From: Spirochaetaceae bacterium
GTDB taxonomy: Bacteria > Spirochaetota > Spirochaetia > SZUA-6 > DRHE01
Direction: 5' to 3'
NCBI GenBank assembly: GCA_020353535.1
Contig: CP070696.1
Span: 1,435,048 to 1,499,047 of the forward strand
DNA length: 64,000 bases
The notes beneath the pieces were generated by a model that saw only the letters and a program-made list of their open reading frames with translations, searched no databases and had not been told where the DNA came from. Below are positions 15,604 through 24,500 of the stretch, one piece after another (the stretch's first letter is position 1; every line of letters starts with the position of its first letter). Made by a program: the position numbers and the translations under genes.

Positions 15604-17220
15604 ATGGTTCTGCTCGTATTCGCTGTGCTTCTGAACCTGGTAGCACCTGCAGGAGCTCAGAGCACGCTCCAACTTCCCGATGTGACTCTCTTCGGCGAGT
15701 TCACCCTCTATCTCGCGGCTCCGGAACCGAGAACCTGGGTGGTGCCCGCGGCAATGGGATTAAGCGACCGTCGCCTCAATTATCCCCGCTCCCGCTATAA
15801 AATGCTCCTGGCCCCGCCGGCACCTCCCGGCATCTATTGGCTGAGCATACCCCCCTGGCGGCGTGCTCCTGCAGGACTGCTGCCCGAACCGTTTCCGGAT
15901 GATCCGCCTTTACAGCAGGGGGCTGGGCCATCCTTCTCTCCAAGCGGCTGGCAGACCAGCATCGACTATATCCCGGGCAGCACCGTGGTGTCAGTGCTGA
16001 ACACGACTCGATCCTCGGGTGTTTGGGATCTGTCCGCGGATCTGCGCTTCGATCTGGCGGACGGGTGGGTATCCAGCCCGCCGAGCTCACCGACGGATCT
16101 GATTTTCACCGTGCAATCGGGCCGTCGCAGCGTGGCACTCAACATCGATGCAGGCGGAGGATTGGGAGCGTTCTACGGTACCGGAGCATCTTCGCTGTAT
16201 ACCCTGGACGGATCTGCCGAATTGTACGGAGAAGCCGGGATTTTCCAATGGCGGGAGGGGACCCATTTTGTCGGTGTCAGCGGAATGGACGGCGGCAGCC
16301 CTCCGGCGGATGCGGACAAGCAGCGGGGTGCCGTAGAACAGGATCTGGGGATCTCTTTGGCCGGTTCCCGGTTTGATCTCTCCCTCCAGACCGTCGCAAT
16401 CCTGTCCGCCGGCGTACCATCGCTGAACACGGAGCAGCAGGGTCGTATTCTTCTGGAGCTAGGCTGGCGTCACCCTTCATCGGTCCTGCGAATGTGGGCT
16501 GGAGCAGCGGCACTGTACTACGACGATTCACTGGCGTTGTATCCCAGCGGCGGTCTGGAGCTGTATCCCACGGCTTTCCTGTCCCTGCTGCTCCGCGCCG
16601 CTCCATTTGTCCGCCTGCCGGCGCAGGTCGACGCTCTATGCTCCCTATCCGCAATTCAGGCTGATTCGGGGCTGGCTCGATTCGAAATTGAGGGGGGGTA
16701 TTCCCTGCTATCCGAACTGCGTTTTGATCCGGCCGCCTCCTTCGGTGCCGCGTTGACGTTCCAGTGGATCAAGGGAAGCATCTACTTCCTCGAAGGTTCG
16801 GATCTGGGATTTGGATTCGCGAGCACAAACCAGGGTGTACTGGCAGGGGATCTGATCTGGCAAATCCGGCCGGGGCGGCCGGGGATTCGCCTCAATTTTA
16901 CGGGCGAGCTGGCCGTCGACCTACCGATAGTTGAAACACCGTGGGAGAACCCGGTGTACAGCTACGCGGGGATGGTGTGGACAACCGACTTTCACAAACT
17001 GCCGCTAGAGTTTATAATCAAAGCACTGATCGGGGATTACTTCGACGACGGTTCTCAGCCGTTTTTATTTACAAATTGGGAGATTGTTTCAGGGCTGACG
17101 ACCAGCATCGAGGGGAACTGGAAGATAGGAAAATACGGAACCGTGCATACGGGTTTCGAGGCATTTCTTACTCCCAACTTCAGCTTTCGTTTTCTGATCG
17201 GGTATGGCATCCGTAGATAG
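15604..17220 (+). CDS. Predicted outer-membrane beta-barrel protein
   Basis: 538 residues with a signal peptide (MVLLVFAVLLNLVAPAGAQ, cleavage after AGAQ). The mature chain alternates hydrophobic and polar residues, is rich in Gly, Ser, Tyr and Leu, and ends in an amphipathic strand (FRFLIGYGIRR), consistent with a barrel, although the final residue is not aromatic. Just after cleavage comes LPDVTLFGEFT, which resembles the start of some TonB-box regions. The gene lies 32 bp upstream of exbB. Family not recognised; the outer-membrane location is inferred from composition. An upstream extension of the frame is open but begins before the promoter. Confidence 0.7.
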   Translation: MVLLVFAVLLNLVAPAGAQSTLQLPDVTLFGEFTLYLAAPEPRTWVVPAAMGLSDRRLNYPRSRYKMLLAPPAPPGIYWLSIPPWRRAPAGLLPEPFPDDPPLQQGAGPSFSPSGWQTSIDYIPGSTVVSVLNTTRSSGVWDLSADLRFDLADGWVSSPPSSPTDLIFTVQSGRRSVALNIDAGGGLGAFYGTGASSLYTLDGSAELYGEAGIFQWREGTHFVGVSGMDGGSPPADADKQRGAVEQDLGISLAGSRFDLSLQTVAILSAGVPSLNTEQQGRILLELGWRHPSSVLRMWAGAAALYYDDSLALYPSGGLELYPTAFLSLLLRAAPFVRLPAQVDALCSLSAIQADSGLARFEIEGGYSLLSELRFDPAASFGAALTFQWIKGSIYFLEGSDLGFGFASTNQGVLAGDLIWQIRPGRPGIRLNFTGELAVDLPIVETPWENPVYSYAGMVWTTDFHKLPLEFIIKALIGDYFDDGSQPFLFTNWEIVSGLTTSIEGNWKIGKYGTVHTGFEAFLTPNFSFRFLIGYGIRR

Positions 17221-17252
17221 GTTAAACCAGATTCGTTCCAGGGGAGCATAGA

Positions 17253-17882
17253 TTGATCTCATTTCTTATTCAGGGCGGTGTGGTCTTGATACCGATATTG
17301 GCACTTTCGGTGATCGCAGTCGCCCTCATCATCCAAAAGAGCGTATTTTTCATCCACATCCGCAACAGAATCGAGGATCTTGGTGCCTACGTTATCGAAG
17401 GTTTGAGAAGCGGTAGAGCCAGACAGGTTCTCACGGAGCTGCAGCAGATGAATTGCCCCGAGGCTCGAGTTCTGCTGGCCGGTTTGCAGGCCCGTAAGAC
17501 AGGCCAATCCCAGGAGTTGATCGGCCTGCACATGGAATCTATTGCCATGCGCAGCGCCGACCAGCTGGAAAAGTTCGTTCCGTACCTGGCCAGTATTGCC
17601 AACCTGGCTACGCTGTTGGGTCTTTTAGGCACGGTAACGGGCATGATCGTTTCCTTTCTCAATCTTAAAGTATCCGGAGTTTCGGATCCGGCACTGTTAG
17701 CCGGTGGAATATCCCAAGCTTTGATTACAACTGCTGCCGGATTGACGGTTGCCATCCCCTCACTCCTGTTTTTTCACATTTTCCGGCAGAATGTGAACAG
17801 AACTCTGGCCCGAATGGAAATCGCCGCCTCCGAACTGCTGACATTCTTCTCCAGACAGAAGCGATCCGGTGGTAACGTTTAG
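17253..17882 (+). CDS. exbB: MotA/TolQ/ExbB proton channel subunit
   Basis: 209 residues. Three membrane segments: ~6-28, ~117-140 (LATLLGLLGTVTGMIVSF) and ~158-185. The conserved GLLGTVTGMI and the final LITTAAGLTVAIPSLL segments are diagnostic of ExbB/TolQ. With ExbD it uses the proton gradient to drive a TonB- or TolA-type protein. The start is TTG with GGGGAG nine bases upstream. ExbD and TonB homologues lie downstream, after two intervening CNNM genes. Confidence 0.92.
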   Translation: MISFLIQGGVVLIPILALSVIAVALIIQKSVFFIHIRNRIEDLGAYVIEGLRSGRARQVLTELQQMNCPEARVLLAGLQARKTGQSQELIGLHMESIAMRSADQLEKFVPYLASIANLATLLGLLGTVTGMIVSFLNLKVSGVSDPALLAGGISQALITTAAGLTVAIPSLLFFHIFRQNVNRTLARMEIAASELLTFFSRQKRSGGNV

Positions 17883-17885
17883 AGT

Positions 17886-19142
17886 ATGGACGTTGCGCTT
17901 CTTCGTCTACTGATCCCCCTGGCCGCGCTGCTGCTGCTGTCAGCGTATTTTTCGGGATCAGAGGCGGCCTTTTTTTCTCTCAGCACATTGGAGCAGGACA
18001 GTCTCAAACGACGATCCGGTACCAAGCTGGCTGCCATCCTGTCGCGGATTTTTGCCTCCCCCGATGATATTCTCATCACCCTGTTGACGGGGAACATGTT
18101 CGTCAATGTTTTTGCCAGCTCCCTGGCTGAGGCGATCGGCGAACGGATCTTCCCGTTCGAGACCGAGTTGTTCTCGATCATCTCCATGACCGTACTGCTG
18201 CTCATCTTCGGCGAGATGGCGCCGAAGAACATAGCGGTTCGCAGCGCTCCATCCTTGAGCCGCTTCAGCGCAGTACCGCTTCATTACCTCTCCGTACTGC
18301 TCACGCCGCTACGTTGGTTCTTCAATCTGTTCAACAGGCTGGTGAACCTGCTTATACCCGCCCGTGAAGCCGACGAGCAACGCTTCAAACACAGCATCAT
18401 CCGCTCAGCCGTGCAAATAGGCTTCAAAGAGGGTATTCTCGATAGATCCGAACTGGACCTGGTAGAGTCGTTCTGCGATTTCCGGGAAAAACAGGCAGAA
18501 GATCTCATGATCCCCAGAACCGAGATCAACGGGGTGGATGTGAGCCGGGGAATCTTCAATCTGATCGCCGATGGCACGTTGATGGATGAATCGAATGAAG
18601 CCGCTCTGTTGCCCGCTTTTGATCAGGATCTCGATCATCTGGTCGGTTATATCGCCTTTCGTGATCTGTTGCCCTACAAGTTCCGGTTCAAAAAGGATGC
18701 CCGCCTGACGGAAATCGTTAGAACAGCGATCAGTGTCCCCGCCACGAAGAACTGTGCCGACCTGTTGGTAGAGATGCGGGAATCTAACAGCGAGATGGCT
18801 GTGGTCATCGATGAGTATGGGGGTACCGCCGGGATCGTTACCTTCAAAGATCTGGTCGAGCAGCTACTGGGGTACTTCTATCCGACCACAGAGAAACAGA
18901 TCGTTGAGTTGCCGGATGGAGGCTTCCGTATCGCCGGACAGGTGAAGATAGAGGAGCTGGTTGCGCTGCTTGGTCAAGAGATCCTCAGCGATAGTAACAC
19001 CGTAGCGGGACTGATTATTGACACGCTGGGGGAGATACCCGCCGCAGGCACCAAACTGATCATCGGTCAGATAGAGTTCACGGTGAAACGCATCGGCAAG
19101 ACCAGGATCCTTGAGCTGGAGGTCAGGAGGGTGTCCCGGTGA
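17886..19142 (+). CDS. CNNM/CBS-domain transporter-like protein (first paralogue)
   Basis: 418 residues. A DUF21 (CNNM) membrane domain with about three or four hydrophobic segments occupies the N-terminus (LLLSAYFSGSEAAFFSL, then IFGEMAPKNIAVR), followed by two CBS domains (~residues 195-315) and a CorC_HlyC C-terminal domain (DGGFRIAGQVKIEEL). Family members such as CorB take part in Mg2+ export; the older haemolysin label is not supported. The gene starts three bases after exbB and overlaps its paralogue by four. Confidence 0.9.
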   Translation: MDVALLRLLIPLAALLLLSAYFSGSEAAFFSLSTLEQDSLKRRSGTKLAAILSRIFASPDDILITLLTGNMFVNVFASSLAEAIGERIFPFETELFSIISMTVLLLIFGEMAPKNIAVRSAPSLSRFSAVPLHYLSVLLTPLRWFFNLFNRLVNLLIPAREADEQRFKHSIIRSAVQIGFKEGILDRSELDLVESFCDFREKQAEDLMIPRTEINGVDVSRGIFNLIADGTLMDESNEAALLPAFDQDLDHLVGYIAFRDLLPYKFRFKKDARLTEIVRTAISVPATKNCADLLVEMRESNSEMAVVIDEYGGTAGIVTFKDLVEQLLGYFYPTTEKQIVELPDGGFRIAGQVKIEELVALLGQEILSDSNTVAGLIIDTLGEIPAAGTKLIIGQIEFTVKRIGKTRILELEVRRVSR

Positions 19143-20398
19143 CCTACCTGATTCTTCTGCTTTGCACGATCAGCGCGGCTTTTTTTGCGGGTCTGGAGAC
19201 GGGCCTCCTGGCGGCTGATCAACTGACCCTATATCTCAAGAAGGAAAAGGGGATCTATTACGCCCGGGCTGCGGATTATCTCCTGTTACGCCCTGAGAGG
19301 CTGTTGGGAACTACGTTAATCGGTACGAATATCTCCGTGGTTACGGCGGCCATTGTCGTCGCCAGCGCACTGCGGGAGCAGGGATTCGAGTCCGTCGCCT
19401 GGATCGGGAGCCTGGCTCTGAGTGTATTCCTCCTGATCTTTACTGAAATCATCCCCAAAACCTTTTTCCGCCGCCGCGCCGATACCATTGCCGTTCGACT
19501 GGCACCGATTCTGGCGATCTTCCATTTCCTTCTCCTTCCGCTGGAGCTAGTTCTTAATGGCGTCATCAAGACGATTCTGCTGATTTTGGGTCGGAAAGCC
19601 GTCCGCAGCAAACTTCCCCAATCCCGGGATGATCTACGTCTGTTGGTGCGTCTGGGATCTCGAGAATCGGGGCTGGGCAGGTCGGAGCACAGAGTTTTCG
19701 AGGACATCTTCGACTTTCGCACCACCCTGGCCCGGGAAGTGATGATCCCGCTGCACGAATATCCTGTGTGTACCAGCACCGCGACCATTCCGGAGGCGGT
19801 CGAAATCAGCTACACGAACAGCATTCGCTTTCTGCCGGTGTTCGAGGGTAGGGCTGACAACATCATCGGTTATCTGGACGTCGAGAGTCTGCTGCGGCTG
19901 GAAATTATATCGAGTAGCAAACCGAGAATCCGGGAGCTAATGACCGAGGCGGTGTTTTATCCCGACGTGAAGAGAATTCCCGATCTGCTTCTGGAGATGA
20001 ACCGTCGCAAGATCGAAGTTGTTTTTCTTTCCGACGAATACGGGTCAGTTTCGGGCTTGATTACGCCTGCAGAAATCGCCTCGGAGATCGTCGGTTTCGT
20101 GCCGGGGGAGGTGTTCCAGCTGACGGAGGATATAGAGGTTATTAATTCCGGTCACTATGTGGTCGCGGGGACAACGGATATCGAAGATCTATACCATGAG
20201 ACCGGGATTCCTTTGAAGAAGCGTAACTACGATACGGTAGGAGGTTTTATCTGTGAACACCTGGGGCGGATCCCCCAGGTTGGAACGATCTTTGAACATG
20301 GCGGCTATCACTTTCAGGTTTTGGACAGCGATGACCGGCACATCATCAAGCTCGAAATAACACGGGGGGACGCAGATGCGACTAAAAAGAAGGCTTGA
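19139..20398 (+). CDS. CNNM/CBS-domain transporter-like protein (second paralogue)
   Basis: 419 residues with the same layout as the preceding gene: DUF21 membrane domain (AAFFAGLETGLLAADQL, FTEIIPKTFFRRRA), paired CBS domains, and CorC_HlyC tail (NSGHYVVAGTTDIEDL). The pair looks like a tandem duplication that has diverged considerably. GTG start within the stop of the first copy; the end overlaps exbD by 23 bp. Two such proteins could form a heteromeric transporter; this is inferred from adjacency only. Confidence 0.9.
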   Translation: MTYLILLLCTISAAFFAGLETGLLAADQLTLYLKKEKGIYYARAADYLLLRPERLLGTTLIGTNISVVTAAIVVASALREQGFESVAWIGSLALSVFLLIFTEIIPKTFFRRRADTIAVRLAPILAIFHFLLLPLELVLNGVIKTILLILGRKAVRSKLPQSRDDLRLLVRLGSRESGLGRSEHRVFEDIFDFRTTLAREVMIPLHEYPVCTSTATIPEAVEISYTNSIRFLPVFEGRADNIIGYLDVESLLRLEIISSSKPRIRELMTEAVFYPDVKRIPDLLLEMNRRKIEVVFLSDEYGSVSGLITPAEIASEIVGFVPGEVFQLTEDIEVINSGHYVVAGTTDIEDLYHETGIPLKKRNYDTVGGFICEHLGRIPQVGTIFEHGGYHFQVLDSDDRHIIKLEITRGDADATKKKA

Positions 20399-20786
20399 GG
20401 AGGACGGCGGTCTTGTGCTCACACCCCTTATTGACATGGTCTTCCTCGTGGTTATTTTCTTCATGTTGAATACAACCCTTTCTATTAATCCAGCGATTAC
20501 CGTGGATCTGCCCGAAGCCTACACGTCCCAGGCAGTGATCGCGGAAGAAATTGTTGTAACGTTGACCGAGGCCGGGGAGATTTATATTGGGAACCAGACA
20601 ATCCTTCGGGATCGATTTGCTGCGGAACTGAAAAAAGAGATGGTGCGCCTGCAGAGGAACAATATCATTCTTCAGGCTGATGCCCTGCTGCCCTATAGGG
20701 ACGTTGTGGAAATCATGGATCTTGCCAGGGTGACCGGAGTTGATTCGATTGCCCTAGTGACAGCACAGAAGAGCCTTCCTGAATGA
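20376..20786 (+). CDS. exbD: ExbD/TolR-family protein
   Basis: 136 residues with the canonical short N-terminal tail, then one membrane helix beginning LTPLIDMVFLVVIFFML, whose Asp is the essential proton-carrying residue. A periplasmic domain follows with ILQADALLPYRDVVEIMDLA. It is the partner of the upstream ExbB. The start lies inside the second CNNM gene, and the stop overlaps tonB by four bases. Confidence 0.94.
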   Translation: MRLKRRLEEDGGLVLTPLIDMVFLVVIFFMLNTTLSINPAITVDLPEAYTSQAVIAEEIVVTLTEAGEIYIGNQTILRDRFAAELKKEMVRLQRNNIILQADALLPYRDVVEIMDLARVTGVDSIALVTAQKSLPE

Positions 20787-21523
20787 GGGAAAACGCCCGT
20801 CTTTACCTCCTGATCTCTCTCGGCGTGCATACCTGCCTGGTGTTTCTGCTGTTCCTGTTTGAGGGACCACGAGTGTCGGAGGTGATTCCGCGCAGGGTGG
20901 TGATCGAGTTTGCTAAGAGCCCGGAGCGGACGCCGGAGGTAGTTTCGCCGGAGCGCAGCCGACTCCCGGATCTGGAGCCGCGGGAGTTGGCGGAAAGTCT
21001 GCAAATGCAGGGGCCGAAAACCCTGTCCATCCCGGGTGCCAGACCGGCGGCGGATTCGCAGAAACAGAGATTGCCCGGAGGAGGTGAGCGATTGGCCTAC
21101 ACCCGAACGGAACGACCCCTCGTACCGGAGCTTACAGCCCCCGCCGCGGTCCCGGCGCTGCCACCGGAGCTGTTGGCCCGGGAGATCGAAAGCCCGAAAA
21201 TCACACCCACGGAGGAAAGTGGATTTAGTGAGGCCGGTGCGCTAGAATGGAGGGGTAGGGAGCGAAAATTGCTCCGAGCCGCGGGGATTGTGTTCCCGGA
21301 CATACTTCTCGAGGAAGGTCTGGAGGTAGATGTGGTGGCCGTTTTCACCGTCGCAGCGAACGGGCAGGTCATCGACGTGGATATCGTACGCAGCTCCGGT
21401 TATGCCTCCGTGGACAGAGCCGTAGAGCGAACGATTCTAAGCTACCTGTTCGAACCTTCCGAGAATGCGGGTGAAGATGTCTGTCAAATTCAGTATCGTT
21501 TCAGATTGGAGAGGGGTGATTGA
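20783..21523 (+). CDS. tonB: TonB-like energy transducer
   Basis: 246 residues: one N-terminal membrane anchor (YLLISLGVHTCLVFLLFLF), a Pro/Glu/Arg-rich periplasmic spacer of ~120 residues, and a C-terminal TonB fold (VDVVAVFTVAANGQVIDV, RSSGYASVDRAVERTI, FEP). It transmits ExbB/ExbD energy across the periplasm to an outer-membrane partner. That partner is not established: the barrel protein at the head of the operon and the TamB/BamA genes downstream are candidates. A TolA-like role is an alternative. Confidence 0.88.
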   Translation: MRENARLYLLISLGVHTCLVFLLFLFEGPRVSEVIPRRVVIEFAKSPERTPEVVSPERSRLPDLEPRELAESLQMQGPKTLSIPGARPAADSQKQRLPGGGERLAYTRTERPLVPELTAPAAVPALPPELLAREIESPKITPTEESGFSEAGALEWRGRERKLLRAAGIVFPDILLEEGLEVDVVAVFTVAANGQVIDVDIVRSSGYASVDRAVERTILSYLFEPSENAGEDVCQIQYRFRLERGD

Positions 21524-24500
21524 GCTCACATCCGATTCAGCTTAAATGGCGATTCCTCGAGATTCTGCTGCTGCTGGTGATCGTGTCACTAGGGGCACTT
21601 TTTGTGCTCCGTATCGGCATGCGCGTGGATCGCAGAATGGAGGAGCTCAAAACCGAAGTTGTACACGTGCTGGAGTCCAAGATCGGACGCAAGATAAGTT
21701 ATGAGAACATTTCGCCGTCCGTCTTCGGCTATCTGGGCATTCGCGGACTGGTGATCTACAGTCTGGATGATCCAGATGATGTAATGCTGCAGATCAATCG
21801 GGTAAAGGTGTACTACAATCTGTTTCGATTCCTCTTCATCCGGACGCCTGTGCTGGCCGTATCTGAAATCCAGATCGCCAATTCCAATTTTGATATAGAC
21901 TACGAACGGGACAGGGAACTGTTGGAGCTGCTCGATTCATTAAGAACAGGCAGCAGCGCTTCCGGCGGTTCGTTGCCTTCGTTTCTGGGCCGGTCAACTC
22001 CCAGGGAAGCGGCCTATCCACAAATCGATATAAGCGGCACGAATATCACCCTGCGCTACAGCTACGCGGACTGGCAGGTGGAAGTGTCGAACCTCTTTTT
22101 CACCGTCACGAATCAGCAGGATCTGTATGACCTCGCGGTACGGGGTCACATCCAGGCGCGACATACAAGACGGGAATCTCCGCTGCCGGCCTGGTTGTCC
22201 ACCAGGGTGAAAATAACCGGTACTTTAGACAGGTTTTTTACTTGGTCAGACCTGGCGCTTCGGATCTACAGTCTTTCCACCGACACCATCAATGTAAAAC
22301 GCCAGACTCTCCAGGTAAGCTACGACTCGAAGGGTTTCGAAGTCAGAAAGATACAGGACCGAGCCCCTCTGGATGTCCAGGTGAGCTACGATACGCTTAG
22401 CAAAGACCTCCTGGTTCGGTTCACGGCTGAGGAATTCCGTCCCGCCGACCTTTTTCAGCTGACAGGTTCTCTGGAACATTTCAACCCATACCTGTTGAGC
22501 TCTGTAAGCTCCTCGGGATCGGTAGCTGTGAATATAGACGAGCTTCACCTTAAATACGCGGCGGATCTTCGCATCGTAGCGCCTGCAGAGGTCGTGCCCT
22601 TCGATATATCCATCGTCAGCCATTTCAGCGGAAATGAAGAGATTCTGTATCTCAGTCCGTTCGCTCTGGAATCGTCAAGGGGCAGGGTGGAGTTCGTGGG
22701 CAACGTCCTGGTCGGTAATCTCCTGCCATCCGGTCTGCTCCGGTTCGATGATTTTGATCCTCTGGGGGGAAAGAACCTGAACGCCACCCTGCGCATCGAG
22801 CGAGATGTTCAGCTGCTCACCGTGGAAAGCAGCACCCTCAGTCTTGGACAGACGAGTTTCGGACGCTTCACCCTCAGCATGACACCTGAAGCAAAAAACC
22901 TCGGTTTTGCGATGGATGCGGCACTGGGGGCGGATCCGGATCTCGGTTCATTTGCCGCCATCGGGGAATTCGGGTGGGAATCCGGACTAACTCTGAATAC
23001 CGAAGCCCGCCTGAACAATCTGCCCCTCGATACCCTCTACGAATTGCTCGTTCCAGAGATCCAAGTCTCCCCCCGCCTGCAGCAGCAGCTGACCCGTTAT
23101 TCGCTGTCCATGGCTGCAGAGGCATCGACGGATTTCGTTGATTTCACTCTCTCATCCGATCTTTTCGAGATCGTGGAAAAGGACCGCCCGCAGAACTTCG
23201 TTCGCCTCCAGGCACTGATGAACAGAGACACCGTTGAGCTGAGGGATGTTCGATTCCAGTGGGAGGACTACTCTCTGAACGGGGATGTTGAGGTTGAACG
23301 GGTCGAGGAGACGCTGGAGCTATCCACGCTTTTCTGGTTCGAGGAGATCCCGTACCAGCTCGACATAGATTTCCTTCCGCGGAGATCGGTACGATTCAGT
23401 GGCTCCTACGGGCTGGAGGGGTATTACCTATTGAATCAGACCGCGGCTCCCGTATTGCTTTCCGGTCGGATTACACAGTTGTGGGGCAATCCGTTTCAAC
23501 TTCGCAGTGAGAACCTGCCGATCGCGTTGACAAAGGGAACCATTTATGCATCGGTAGATGTGAACGGTCTGGTTGGCTCAGGCGGATCGATCTACACGAC
23601 CGCTTCCACGGCACGAGTGCGCAATCTCCCGTTCTCCACGATCAAGAAGAACACCCTCGATGTAGAGTTTGCGCTCTACGACGATCAGTTGTTCCTCAAC
23701 CGCATCGCCTATCAGGATGAGTTTTCTTCTTTAAGTGGGAGCGGCAGCGCACAGCTTCAAGATCTGTTGCCGTTTGCAGCGAGCGGATCCATCGACCTGC
23801 GGTCCCCCGAAGGCGAAGAGGCGTACACAAGCAGTGCCAGTATCGAAGCGAATCGTATCGACGGCCGATTCGAGTTTATCCGGGCGCCGATCGAACGTTT
23901 GGGCATCCGAGCGGTGATCGGCAACATCTCCGGATCGATTACCATGGAGGGAACCCTGCCGAGGCCGGACCTGTCGATCCTCCTGTCTCTGAACAACGGC
24001 CGACTCAACTTGGATCCACTGGGATTGAATCTGGCCGCCACCTATTCGAGGGATGCAGTGCAGCTTAGTTCACTTAATGCCTCTCTGCTGACCCATCGCA
24101 TCGAAGGAGGAAACGGCCATCTGGATCTTGAAACCGGAGCCTTCCAGTTTCAGTCAGGCTACAGATCCGAGTACTTCGAACGGGTAGTCAACACGCAGGT
24201 AGACTTGCAGGGAAACATGGAAGGGCTGCCCTGGCCGCTCACACTGGAACAGGTTCTGAAGAACGATATCAGGGGCGTGTTAACGTTGGGTGACATAACC
24301 CTTGATGGCCTGGAGCGTCCGGACTGGATCGTCGACCTGGAGGGTGTGGCGGGTGTGCTCGCTTTTAACGGGGGACCGGGGGATTCGATTGAAGGGACCG
24401 TTGGACGGGACGGAAGCTTCACCCTGAATCTAACGGAGCCTTTACCCATCCAGGGTCGGGCCAAGGGTCGGATCATTCGCAACCAGCTGGATTCGGATTT

